Shown piece after piece: positions 31,855 to 41,683 of a stretch of DNA of 64,000 nucleotides. The notes beneath the pieces were generated by a model. That model was not told the origin of the DNA. It saw only the letters and a program-made list of their open reading frames with translations, and did not search any database. The translations under genes were made by a program, and so were the position numbers. This stretch comes from an uncultured Gelidibacter sp. (GTDB taxonomy: Bacteria > Bacteroidota > Bacteroidia > Flavobacteriales > Flavobacteriaceae). The stretch covers positions 186,001-250,000 of the forward strand of contig NZ_CANMTE010000002.1 of NCBI RefSeq assembly GCF_947500795.1, given 5' to 3'. Numbering within the stretch: the stretch's first letter is position 1; every line of letters starts with the position of its first letter.

Positions 31855-32748
31855 TTAAACCTGGTTTTTAGGGTTCAAGTTGTAATGGTCGTCTTTTAAA
31901 TTCTGAAGACATACCTCCAAACTCTCTCTCCAATACTTTGGCTCGGAATTAAACGTCTGTTTGATTTTGGCATTATCCAACACACTAAACGTTGGCCTGT
32001 TTGCTGCTGTCGGAAAATTATCTGACGCAATTGGATTGACCTTGATGTCTATTTTACTCATATCAAATATGGCCTTTGCGAAATCATACCAACTGGCAAC
32101 CCCTTCATTACTGTAGTTATAAAGCCCAAATTCACGACTGCTTGTAGCAATTAACTGCACAATAAAAGTCGCCAAATCTCCAGCATATGTTGGTGTCCCA
32201 ATCTGATCATTTACGATTTGGAGTTGTTCCTTTTCCTTAGAAAGCTTTAGCATGGTACGCATAAAATTGTGGCCAAACTCACTATACAACCAAGAAGTTC
32301 TAATGATAAAATGCTGATCTAAAACTGAAATAACCTCTTGCTCGCCCTGCAATTTGGTTTTCCCATAAGTATTTAAAGGCCCAGTAGCATCATTCTCAGT
32401 ATAAGCTCTATTTTTCTCACCATTAAAAACAAAATCGGTAGAGATATGAACCAATTTGACGTCATGCTCTTTACAGGATTTTGCTAAGTTTTTTGGACCA
32501 AGGACGTTAACCTCATTTGCGATATCATCTTCGGATTCAGCCTTATCTACAGTGGTATAAGCGGCACAATTGATACACCAATCAATTTTATTTTTTCCAA
32601 AAAACTCTGAAACATGTTGATCATTGGAAATATCCATGATAGTTCTATCAACAAAAATGAAATTCAGATTTGGGTATTGATCAGCAATGGCATGTATACA
32701 ACTTGCCAATTGCCCTTTTCCGCCGGTAACAAGAATCCTTTGTCTCAC
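31855..32748 (-). CDS. rfbD: dTDP-4-dehydrorhamnose reductase
   Basis: ILVTGGKGQLASCIH, NCAAYTTVDKAE, HISTDFVFNGE, YGKTKLQGE. Confidence 0.97.
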   Translation of the reverse strand: MRQRILVTGGKGQLASCIHAIADQYPNLNFIFVDRTIMDISNDQHVSEFFGKNKIDWCINCAAYTTVDKAESEDDIANEVNVLGPKNLAKSCKEHDVKLVHISTDFVFNGEKNRAYTENDATGPLNTYGKTKLQGEQEVISVLDQHFIIRTSWLYSEFGHNFMRTMLKLSKEKEQLQIVNDQIGTPTYAGDLATFIVQLIATSSREFGLYNYSNEGVASWYDFAKAIFDMSKIDIKVNPIASDNFPTAANRPTFSVLDNAKIKQTFNSEPKYWRESLEVCLQNLKDDHYNLNPKNQV

Positions 32749-33290
32749 TTGAATAGCGTTTCAAAAGTTGGAAGTTCTTTATCTTTTTCTGAAATAATCA
32801 ATTCCGATTCTGGAAATTGCCAATTAATATTTAGTGTTTTATCATTAAATATAATGCCACTTTCAGAGGCTTTATCGTAATAATTATCGCATTTATAAGA
32901 GAAAATAGTATTCTCCTCCAGCACTAAAAATCCATGTGCAAATCCACGAGGAATAAACAATTGTGTATTATTCTCCTCACTCAAAACCATGGTTATATGT
33001 TGACCAAAAGTTTCAGACTGAGGTCTAATGTCTACAGCAACATCTAGGACACTTCCTTTTATAACTCTCAATAATTTGGCTTGTGCAAGGTCTCCTTTTT
33101 GAAAATGAAGCCCTCTCAGAACGCCTTTTTGAGATAAAGACTGATTATCTTGAATAAAATCGATGGTTAGCCCTGTATGATGTTGAAAATCTTTCTTATT
33201 AAAACTCTCAAAAAAATAACCTCTTGTATCTACAAAAACCTTAGGTTGTATGATGTAGCAGTCTTTGAGGTGTGTTTCTTTTATTTCCAA
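32745..33290 (-). CDS. rfbC: dTDP-4-dehydrorhamnose 3,5-epimerase
   Basis: RGYFFESFNKKDF, FIQDNQSLSQKGVLRGLHFQ, FIPRGFAHGFLVL. Confidence 0.98.
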   Translation of the reverse strand: MEIKETHLKDCYIIQPKVFVDTRGYFFESFNKKDFQHHTGLTIDFIQDNQSLSQKGVLRGLHFQKGDLAQAKLLRVIKGSVLDVAVDIRPQSETFGQHITMVLSEENNTQLFIPRGFAHGFLVLEENTIFSYKCDNYYDKASESGIIFNDKTLNINWQFPESELIISEKDKELPTFETLFK

Positions 33291-33401
33291 AATTCTTATT
33301 TTAATCCTTTAAATGAGCTGCAGCAATAACGCGTCTTACAAATCTACCTTTCTACTGATATAACAAAAAAAGGCAACATAAAATGACTTGAAGTGAAGGC
33401 T

Positions 33402-34460
33402 CTAAAAGGTTCTTTTAGTATGATTTTTAAGATATCGGTTTAATGATAATACAATTAACAGTAGAATTGCTAAAATTAAAAACGAACTCGGCACCAAGAA
33501 TTTATAACTTTTTAGAAGCCCTTTATCGCGCACGCCTTTTCTCGGAAAATCAGATATCACGTTTAAAATGCTGGACTTATTTCCGCGTTCTTCGTTAAGT
33601 TCTACGAGCCCTAATTTCAATTCTTCCATTTTATCAATCAATGCAAGCTCCTTGTTTTTTTGAGTCCCATTTTCACCAAGACTAATATTTGTGCCTTGTA
33701 GCGGACGTTCAGCCTCTTTAAGCATGACTTTTTTGTACAGTAACTGCAACGAATCTATTTCTGCAATTTGCTTTTTATACAGACTATCCTGAAGTTTGAT
33801 ATTACTATCGCTAATGTCTTTTTGCAGATTGAAATAGCTGTTATTTGATATAGAAGAAATAATGGCCGGCTGAATCTTTTTCGCAATACTATTGTCTATT
33901 GCTGTTACCGAAATGGTATGAAAACGTGCCTCCAGGGAGTTAAAATTCGCCAAATAAGCCTTCATATCTATCGCCTTTTGGGTGGTACTATCCAAACTAC
34001 GGATAAACTGATCAAATAATATGATTTTCTGATTTTCGTCGGAGTAAGATTCTACGCTAAATTCCCTAATAGATGAAGCATCTTCATCGGTTATATCTAA
34101 GGCTTCAGCAAGCGATACAAAATCTTTGGCTTCCGCAAGTTCATTATAAAAAGCGATGTTATTGTAAAGCTGTTGAACACTATTAAAGTTAGGTTCAATA
34201 ACCATGGTTGAAATATACTCAGGTTCCTTTTTTATATCAATAATGGCTCCTACAATTACCCCAACGACAATTACAATAATGAATTTCCAAAAATGCCTTT
34301 GGATGAAAAACAAAAACAACAGAATAACCTCAAATATACCTTTAAAAATCCGCCCTAGGAATCTAAAAAAGCGTTCAAAAAGCCGACCAATGGCATTAAA
34401 TATTTGGCCCAGATCAACCTCTTCATTTGAGGGCTGTTGTTTTCTTAAATCTTCATCCAT
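33402..34460 (-). CDS. Wzz-like chain-length determinant / polysaccharide co-polymerase-like protein
   Basis: TM near each end flanking a coiled-coil periplasmic domain; adjoins polysaccharide locus. Confidence 0.75.
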   Translation of the reverse strand: MDEDLRKQQPSNEEVDLGQIFNAIGRLFERFFRFLGRIFKGIFEVILLFLFFIQRHFWKFIIVIVVGVIVGAIIDIKKEPEYISTMVIEPNFNSVQQLYNNIAFYNELAEAKDFVSLAEALDITDEDASSIREFSVESYSDENQKIILFDQFIRSLDSTTQKAIDMKAYLANFNSLEARFHTISVTAIDNSIAKKIQPAIISSISNNSYFNLQKDISDSNIKLQDSLYKKQIAEIDSLQLLYKKVMLKEAERPLQGTNISLGENGTQKNKELALIDKMEELKLGLVELNEERGNKSSILNVISDFPRKGVRDKGLLKSYKFLVPSSFLILAILLLIVLSLNRYLKNHTKRTF

Positions 34461-34469
34461 AACTGCGAT

Positions 34470-36158
34470 TTAACTAAATATTTGTTGCAATATTTTTCTT
34501 GTTATGAGATAGGTTGGTTTGACGCCCGAAGTTCCCAATCCACCAGAAGCTAACGTACTCCCCGTTTCTAAAGGATTATCACTCGCGTAATACGCATATC
34601 TTACCTTAACATTAGGATTGATACTTCCTCTCACTTTTGAAGCCGCCTGAATGGCCTTTTGATAATGCGCGCCTTCCATTTCCAATCCGATGACATTCCA
34701 CGTGGAATTGAAAAAGAATTTCAAGATTTCTTTGTTTTGAAGCGATGTTCCTAAAACAGTAATCATGGAACCTTCATAAACATTGATGCCATGACCTTCT
34801 AAATCAGACTTTGAAAGCTCATTGTCAAACGGATAATTATCTGCTGTACCTTCAAATATATGCGCGGACGGAATCATTATATCTCCTTTTCCACCTTCTA
34901 AAATTCCTGCTTTTCCCATGATGGAAATAGAATCTATATTCAGGTGAATTTGCTTGTCCTTGAGTTTAATCGGTTTTAGCAATTCATCAATGGTTTCATA
35001 AGCTTGCTCACCAAACGCATAATCCATAACGAAAAGTACGGGTTTTTCTGAATCATCCAGCATTTTAACGCCCTCTAAATCTGTTTTAAGAAAATCAATC
35101 TTAGCGGTATCAAAAATTTGAACGTCTATGTTGGTTCCTGAGGTATCAGGAATGTAAATCATCCCTCTTTGCAGTGCTTCTTTAGTAACCTTATTGCGCA
35201 ATTCTTGATTTTCCTTTTGGCTTAAAGCTTCATAAACTTCAAAAATATCCTTTTTAGACGCTAAAGGTTTTAGTGCTTGCGGCGCAAAAAGCGAATTCAT
35301 AACACTATGCATGTTCGCACTAATCACGTGAATAGGACGCTCAATAAGGCCGTTTTTCATTAACGCATCCTTTATGGTGTCTGCCCAAACTTCACCGTGA
35401 ATATGGTGCCCTAATCGCTCTCTTAGCACCGGACTGAAGGTTACCGTACGTTTATTGTTATTTACAACCTCTTCAATAGCCAATTTCCCAAGCCAATACA
35501 CTAAATGTAATAAACGTTCAGGCTGGTTTGGCAATGCGAAGGCATTATAAACTTCAGTTAATTCATTGAATGTTCTACCTAAAATATTTGCGGTATGGGT
35601 AATGGCAACCTCTCTTGCCTCTTGGGTTAGTTCCTCATTGGAAAGTACCGCCTTTTCTAATTTTATCCAATCCCTGGTGGTTGTTCCCTGCTCATCCACA
35701 AGGACGCGCTTGCTAATTTTATGGGACTCCACAAACATAAACGTCAAGTGGGTGAGAATATCATAAATTTCTGAACGACCACGCGTAATTTCAATGTTCA
35801 TTTGCTCGTCGTCAATTCGGAAACAGTTACGTCTTCTTTTTGGTGGAATGATTACCTTAAAATGCGAATTGGTATAGCCTTCATCACTGGTAAGGTTAAT
35901 GAATGTACACTCTTCAATGCCGTGTGGCAATCGATCAACTACATAAAGTAACCCTTCCAATTCCGCTTTCTCCTCACCGATAGAACCATAAATTTCTGGT
36001 CTTAAAAGCAATAAGGATTCGCGAAGTGTTTCACCAGAAATGCCCATAGGTTTGTAAAATCCGCGATTAAACAAATGGCGCATTGTTATATACATTCTTT
36101 CAATTGCATTTGAGCTCTCCTGAGCTCGCGTTCTCGCATGGTGTTTTTTATTACTCAT
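34470..36158 (-). CDS. DUF6909-like conserved protein; C-terminal third resembles nucleoside phosphorylase/nucleosidase superfamily
   Basis: IMGKAGILEGGKGDIMIPSAHIFEGT and STWNVIGLEMEGAHYQKAI motifs. Confidence 0.7.
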   Translation of the reverse strand: MSNKKHHARTRAQESSNAIERMYITMRHLFNRGFYKPMGISGETLRESLLLLRPEIYGSIGEEKAELEGLLYVVDRLPHGIEECTFINLTSDEGYTNSHFKVIIPPKRRRNCFRIDDEQMNIEITRGRSEIYDILTHLTFMFVESHKISKRVLVDEQGTTTRDWIKLEKAVLSNEELTQEAREVAITHTANILGRTFNELTEVYNAFALPNQPERLLHLVYWLGKLAIEEVVNNNKRTVTFSPVLRERLGHHIHGEVWADTIKDALMKNGLIERPIHVISANMHSVMNSLFAPQALKPLASKKDIFEVYEALSQKENQELRNKVTKEALQRGMIYIPDTSGTNIDVQIFDTAKIDFLKTDLEGVKMLDDSEKPVLFVMDYAFGEQAYETIDELLKPIKLKDKQIHLNIDSISIMGKAGILEGGKGDIMIPSAHIFEGTADNYPFDNELSKSDLEGHGINVYEGSMITVLGTSLQNKEILKFFFNSTWNVIGLEMEGAHYQKAIQAASKVRGSINPNVKVRYAYYASDNPLETGSTLASGGLGTSGVKPTYLITRKILQQIFS

Positions 36159-36186
36159 AGTTGGTATTTAATCTATAAAGATAGGA

Positions 36187-37689
36187 TTAATTCGTTAAAT
36201 TTTTTGCGATCAAAGCGTCTGCAATCTTACGGTCATTGGAAAGTCGAGGGATCTTATTTTGTCCTCCCAATTTTCCTATTGATTTCATATAATCTTGAAA
36301 ACCATTCTTTTTTACCACGGTGATTTTTAATGGTTGAAGTACTTTACCTACAATCAAATCAACATAATAACTGTTTTGTGCTTGTAATGAACTTTCAATT
36401 TTTTCTGCCAATTGATCAAGGTTTTCAGGTTGGTTCTCAAATTCGATAAACCATTCATGATACGGCAATCCGCTTTTAGGGTTGATTTCCGGCGCCACCG
36501 TAAATTCAGAAACCTGTACAGTTGTGCCTGCAACCGCTTCTTTTAAGGCCTGCTCCACTTCTTTACCAATAACATGTTCACCAAACGCTGAAATAAAATG
36601 TTTAATGCGTCCTGAAACTATAACACGGTAAGGCTTTAGTGAGGTAAACTGAACGGTATCTCCAATATTATACGCCCAAAGACCAGCAGTTGATGAAATA
36701 ATCATCACATAATTGGTGTGTAGTTGTACGTCTTTGATGGTAATTCGCTTAGGATTTTCATCAAAAAATTCGTCAGCCTTTATAAACTCATAGAAAATTC
36801 CTGAGTTCAACTGAAGCAGCATTCCTTTTTCCTTTTGTTGATCTTGATAAGCAAAGAAGCCCTCACTGGCTGGATAAAGTTCGATGCTATCTACCTTTCG
36901 GCCAATAAGACTTTCAAATTTGGCGCGATACGGTTCATAATTAACACCTCCAAAAATGAAGAGGTTGAAGTTCTTAAACACATCCCCAACCTTTTTGCCG
37001 GTTCTCTGATTTATCTTTTCAAAATACATCTGTACCCATGAAGGAATCCCTGAAATAACAGTCATATTTTCTGGCAATGTTTCAGTGACAATGGCTTCCA
37101 CTTTGGTTTCCCAATCTTCAATACAATTGGTTTCCCACGACGGCATTCTATTTTTCTGAAGGTATTTAGGCACAAAATGCGCTACAATTCCTGATAAACG
37201 CCCTAATTGAACTCCATTTTTTTCATTCAAAACTGGACTTCCCTGAAGGAAAATCATCTTGCCATCCACAAAATCGGCATTGCCAGTTTCAGCAATATAC
37301 ATGAGGATGGCATTTCTTGCCGCCTCAATATGCGTTGGCATACTCTCCTTTGTGATGGGAATATATTTAGCTCCCGACGTTGTCCCGGAGGTTTTTGCAA
37401 AATAAATAGGCTTGCCTTTCCAGAGAATATCATGTTCACCGGCAACAACGCGCTCTACATAAGGTTTCAGATCTTCATAATCGCGAACAGGCACACGTGA
37501 AACGAAATCAGCATGTGTTTTAATGCTTGAAAAATCATGATCCTTACCAAATTGCGTCTGTTTAGCGACAGCAATTAGGTTTTCAAATACCTTATGCTGT
37601 GTTTCTATAGGGTTATTAGCCCATTTTAAAACGGATTTTTTAATAATAAACGCAAAAGGTTTAGCAAGAGCTGATTTTATTGAAAACAT
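36187..37689 (-). CDS. GH3 auxin-responsive promoter family acyl-adenylate/amido synthetase-like protein
   Basis: YFAKTSGTTSGAKYIPIT, GVNYEPY, ELYPASEGFFAYQ, ISAFGEHVIGKEVEQAL. Confidence 0.93.
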   Translation of the reverse strand: MFSIKSALAKPFAFIIKKSVLKWANNPIETQHKVFENLIAVAKQTQFGKDHDFSSIKTHADFVSRVPVRDYEDLKPYVERVVAGEHDILWKGKPIYFAKTSGTTSGAKYIPITKESMPTHIEAARNAILMYIAETGNADFVDGKMIFLQGSPVLNEKNGVQLGRLSGIVAHFVPKYLQKNRMPSWETNCIEDWETKVEAIVTETLPENMTVISGIPSWVQMYFEKINQRTGKKVGDVFKNFNLFIFGGVNYEPYRAKFESLIGRKVDSIELYPASEGFFAYQDQQKEKGMLLQLNSGIFYEFIKADEFFDENPKRITIKDVQLHTNYVMIISSTAGLWAYNIGDTVQFTSLKPYRVIVSGRIKHFISAFGEHVIGKEVEQALKEAVAGTTVQVSEFTVAPEINPKSGLPYHEWFIEFENQPENLDQLAEKIESSLQAQNSYYVDLIVGKVLQPLKITVVKKNGFQDYMKSIGKLGGQNKIPRLSNDRKIADALIAKNLTN

Positions 37690-38555
37690 TACTTAAAATC
37701 GATAAAATTGGTTGGATTGATAGGGTAACCTTTACTCCATAATTCAAAATGCAAATGCGGCCCAGTGGTATACTCTCCGCTATTTCCCGCCAAGGCAATA
37801 ACCTCGCCTGCTTTTACAATATCGCCTTGCTCCTTGGTTAAAGACGCATTATGTTTATATACGGATATCATTTCATAGCTGTGCTCAATAATTACCACAT
37901 AACCTGTTTCAGTAGTCCATTCTGCGAAAATCACCGTACCATCCGCCGTCGCTTTAACAGGGGTGTTTTTGGCAACAATAATGTCTACCGCATAATGCTT
38001 CTCCTTCACATTATAGCCTTCTGAAATCGTTCCGTTTACAGGCGGAAATAAGACAAAATTTGAAGCGTAAATAGCCGATTCAAAAAGGTTGTATTTATCT
38101 TCTTTATCTACTTTTTCACGCAATATGGAATCTTGCTTGGTAGGTCTCACAGTAAGTTGTCCGGATTCTTCGTTAGCAGCATTCAATATAGAATCCTTGT
38201 TGAATTCAACAGTCTTAACATCGCCGCTCAATACACGTTTTATGGAATTAAAATACTTGTCATTAACATCAATAATCTTTTGCAAGGAGTCCGTTTTAAA
38301 ACTAAGCTCTGTGGCCTGCTTTTTTAATTTAGCAGAAGAATATCCTGGAATAAACTCTCTGAGTGGCGTAAACGCAATTAAAAACGTAGTAGCGGCTACT
38401 AGTAAAATAGTAGATAATGATACGATTACGAACACGTTTAAACGTGTTAGTTTTATAGCGAATCGCTCTTCAAAGGTATCTTCATTAAGCACGACCAAGC
38501 GGTACTTATGAAGCAATTTTTTAGCGAATTTCTTCTCTTTTTTTCTTGTTGTCAT
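37689..38555 (-). CDS. M23 family metallopeptidase
   Basis: HYAVDIIVAKNTPVKATADGTVIFAEW...GNSGEYTTGPHLHFELW. Confidence 0.95.
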   Translation of the reverse strand: MTTRKKEKKFAKKLLHKYRLVVLNEDTFEERFAIKLTRLNVFVIVSLSTILLVAATTFLIAFTPLREFIPGYSSAKLKKQATELSFKTDSLQKIIDVNDKYFNSIKRVLSGDVKTVEFNKDSILNAANEESGQLTVRPTKQDSILREKVDKEDKYNLFESAIYASNFVLFPPVNGTISEGYNVKEKHYAVDIIVAKNTPVKATADGTVIFAEWTTETGYVVIIEHSYEMISVYKHNASLTKEQGDIVKAGEVIALAGNSGEYTTGPHLHFELWSKGYPINPTNFIDFK

Positions 38556-38647
38556 GCTGAACAAAATTAAATAAAATTAAGGCAATCTTTTGCGTCTTTC
38601 ATCTAAAGTTTGTTTTTAACGTTTAATTTGAAGTTTAATTATTAAAT

Positions 38648-38863
38648 TTGCAGTTCAAATTAAATGTTATGATAGCATCAAGTATTTTTTTAGCAATTGG
38701 AGTATGGCAAATAGTAGTTGTAGTTGTACTGGTATTATTGCTTTTTGGAGGAAAGAAAATTCCAGAACTGATGAGAGGTTTGGGAAGCGGTATCAAAGAG
38801 TTTAAAGATGCCAGTAAAGAAGATGGTGATGAGCCAACTAAAACTGCAGACAAAAAAAGCTAA
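38648..38863 (+). CDS. tatA: Sec-independent protein translocase TatA/TatE
   Basis: [39 protein letters not shown] start given, ATG at 38669 also plausible. Confidence 0.95.
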   Translation: MQFKLNVMIASSIFLAIGVWQIVVVVVLVLLLFGGKKIPELMRGLGSGIKEFKDASKEDGDEPTKTADKKS

Positions 38864-38888
38864 TTTCAAATTTAGACTATAGAAAAAA

Positions 38889-38922
38889 CAAAAGAGCCAA
38901 CTGATTAAGTTGGCTCTTTTTG
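38889..38922. terminator. Bidirectional Rho-independent terminator between tatA and DUF4837-like gene
   Basis: AAAAGAGCCAAC-TGATTAA-GTTGGCTCTTTT. Confidence 0.9.
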
Positions 38923-38923
38923 T

Positions 38924-39895
38924 TTAAAGAATTTTAATGGATTTTATAATGGCTTCCATCTCAAAGATATTGTTTCGCTTTTCAACAGACGGTGCAAAAA
39001 CATAACCTTCAATAACCAAGAATCGGTTATTCACTTTGTCTTCAATAGCATAATTGATAAATGGTCCAGACATAAAGGCGTTTTTAACGTCCCAAATACC
39101 TTTAGTTTCATAGGCTAATTTCCCATCAATCTTTGTTTCGTATAAATATGGCGTGTAAGCTTCTTCTGTGATCATATAGGAGCCTTCTACAGGGCCAGGA
39201 ATATGAACTTGACCAATGGAGTCTCTCATTCTTACAATATCCACAATAGCACTATCCCCTTTTTTGATAGTATTCAATGGCACTTCATAAATAACGATGT
39301 CCATTGTTCCCGTTGGGATATCCTTACGGATCCAAAAGAAGTCCTTCTCTTGTTTGGCTATTCTATAAGCTGTTTGGAAGTTTAATTTTACACCCAATTT
39401 CTCTTGAAGTGGCGTATCATCCATTAAAGAAATTCTAATTCGGCGTTGGTTTTCCTTTAACTCTTCCTTTTTGAAGGCAGCAATAATTTCATCCCCATGA
39501 GTTTCAAGCTGCTCATTAATTTCTTGGTCTGTTTTACCTGAAACCACCACGACAGTTTGAGGTCTTGCGTACACGTCATGCTTAATTACCATGCCTGCAG
39601 GTCCTCCTTTTTCAATTTTAAGAATGGTTCTGCTCTTAGTGGCAAATCCATCAAAAACAACCGGTGGCATTTGACTTAACGAAAACAAAGGCTCCTCCTG
39701 ATTCAAAGCTGGCACTGGTGCAGCTACAACATCTCTAATAGTTTCACCTACGCTATCATCCCATAATAAGTTATCTACCACCACTAAAAGGGTGTTAATG
39801 TTTCCTGAGGATGATGATATTATTCGCTGATTTTTACCGTCGTTACACGAGGTGAATAATAGCAAAGAAAAGGCAAGAGCGTAAATGATTTTCAT
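38924..39895 (-). CDS. DUF4837-like lipoprotein
   Basis: Lipobox LFTSCN; NTLLVVVDNLLWDDSVGETIRDVVAAPVPALNQEEPLFSL. Confidence 0.85.
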   Translation of the reverse strand: MKIIYALAFSLLLFTSCNDGKNQRIISSSSGNINTLLVVVDNLLWDDSVGETIRDVVAAPVPALNQEEPLFSLSQMPPVVFDGFATKSRTILKIEKGGPAGMVIKHDVYARPQTVVVVSGKTDQEINEQLETHGDEIIAAFKKEELKENQRRIRISLMDDTPLQEKLGVKLNFQTAYRIAKQEKDFFWIRKDIPTGTMDIVIYEVPLNTIKKGDSAIVDIVRMRDSIGQVHIPGPVEGSYMITEEAYTPYLYETKIDGKLAYETKGIWDVKNAFMSGPFINYAIEDKVNNRFLVIEGYVFAPSVEKRNNIFEMEAIIKSIKIL

Positions 39896-39921
39896 GGTTT
39901 AAATTTTAAAATTAAAAACAC

Positions 39922-41508
39922 TTAACGAGAAACTTTAAGTGTTGTACCTACTTTTAAATTAGTACCACTAATATCGTTCCAATCTTTGATATTTTGAATA
40001 GAAACGCCCGGAAACTTTCTAGAAATGCTCCATAAGGAATCTCCTGACTTCACTTTGTATGTTTTTGCTGAACCTGACGAACTGGATTTAGCACTTGAAT
40101 TGCTCGCTACAGCGCTTACAGGCTTTGCTGATATTGAGGCCTTTGAATTATAAACACTTAAGCGTTGCCCAATTTTAAGATTGTTACTTCGCAGTCCATT
40201 CCAAGCCTTTAAATCTGAAACCCGCACTCCGTATTGTCGCGCAATTTTACCCAAATTATCCCCAGACCGGACGGTGTAAGTGGATTTGGACTTCGATTCC
40301 AATATCTGAACAACTGGTTTTTCGCGTTTATTCAGTTCGTTGGTCACGTACTCATAAATACTTGCTTCGTTATTTACAAACTTACCGACGGCGTGTTTTG
40401 GAAGCCTCAAGGTGTAATTTTCGCCTTCAACAAATGGAATAACATCCAATTTGTAAGATGGATTTAAAAACTGAAGTTCCTCCATTGGAAGTTCCAACAA
40501 TTCCGAAACCTGATCCAAACTAATGGTTTGTTTCACGTGGATAGTATCGGTTTCCATATATCTAAAGTTCGGCTTATGCTTTTTAAAACCGTGCTCTTCA
40601 GCATATTCAAAAATGTACATGGTAGCTAAAAACGCTGGCAAATAACCGGCAGTTTCACGTGGTAAATGTGGTCTGATATTCCAATAATTTTCATATCCAC
40701 CAGAACGACGGATGGCTTTACTAACATTTCCAGGACCTGAATTATAAGCGGCTAACGCTAAATCCCAATCGCCAAAAATCTCATACAGTTTCGCTAAATA
40801 TTTACTTGCAGCTTCGGTAGATTTTATAGGATCACTACGATCATCAACATAACTGGTCACATTTAAGCCGTACATTTTACCTGTTCCGTACATAAATTGC
40901 CATAATCCTGTTGCTCCAACGCGCGATTTTGCACGAGGTTTTAATGCTGATTCTACAATAGCCAGATATTTTATCTCTAAAGGCACATTATAGTTATCCA
41001 ATTCCTTTTCAAATAAAGGAAAGTAGTATTCACTTAAAGCCATTAAACGCTCCATGGAGTGACGTCTATGTTTTAAATACGACTTGATAACGCTTTCTAA
41101 AGATGCATTATACTCAATATTAAAAGGCGTTCTGGCGCTTAGCTTTTTCAAACGTACTTTTAAGGTATCAGTTGGTAACTCAGGATAATCAATGGCATCA
41201 TATTTCAAATCGGTAACAGATTGATAAATACTATCAAACAATTCGTTACCATAAAGCTCATCAAGCCACTTTTGGTCAATTTCAGAGGCAATCTTTAAAT
41301 CCTCAATTTTTTTTGATTTTAAGGAATCAGCAACGGGTTTTATTTCCTTTACGGCCCCATGTTCCCCATCGCTAATGGAATCAATCTGAACTGAAACAGT
41401 TTTATTTGGTGCTTTGGCAGCGTCTTTTTTTGGTGTTTTTCCTTGCGAAAAACTAAGACCACATACACATAAAGCGCCAAAGGTTAGAGATACTATTTTT
41501 TGGTTCAT
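39922..41508 (-). CDS. Lytic transglycosylase with two LysM domains (MltD-like)
   Basis: ESALKPRAKSRVGATGLWQFMYGTGKMYGL, AAYNSGPGNV; YTVRSGDNLGKIARQYGV and YKVKSGDSLWSISRKF. Confidence 0.97.
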   Translation of the reverse strand: MNQKIVSLTFGALCVCGLSFSQGKTPKKDAAKAPNKTVSVQIDSISDGEHGAVKEIKPVADSLKSKKIEDLKIASEIDQKWLDELYGNELFDSIYQSVTDLKYDAIDYPELPTDTLKVRLKKLSARTPFNIEYNASLESVIKSYLKHRRHSMERLMALSEYYFPLFEKELDNYNVPLEIKYLAIVESALKPRAKSRVGATGLWQFMYGTGKMYGLNVTSYVDDRSDPIKSTEAASKYLAKLYEIFGDWDLALAAYNSGPGNVSKAIRRSGGYENYWNIRPHLPRETAGYLPAFLATMYIFEYAEEHGFKKHKPNFRYMETDTIHVKQTISLDQVSELLELPMEELQFLNPSYKLDVIPFVEGENYTLRLPKHAVGKFVNNEASIYEYVTNELNKREKPVVQILESKSKSTYTVRSGDNLGKIARQYGVRVSDLKAWNGLRSNNLKIGQRLSVYNSKASISAKPVSAVASNSSAKSSSSGSAKTYKVKSGDSLWSISRKFPGVSIQNIKDWNDISGTNLKVGTTLKVSR

Positions 41509-41683
41509 TAGTATGGTGTTTTATAAATCAACGATTTGTAGATTAAAATCGTACAATAATATTTAAAATGATGGTATAAAACAACAATTTAACACAGTTA
41601 ACTGCGTTTCATCGGATAAATCCTACTTGTCGTCTATACCATCACTCTTCTAAAATTTTCAGAAGTTTAAGGTTGAAAAGCTG

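Noticed and set aside
18219-34460. Polysaccharide locus as a mobile genomic island
   Set aside because: No integrase, transposase, flanking direct repeats or tRNA boundary seen; such loci are commonly variable without being mobile
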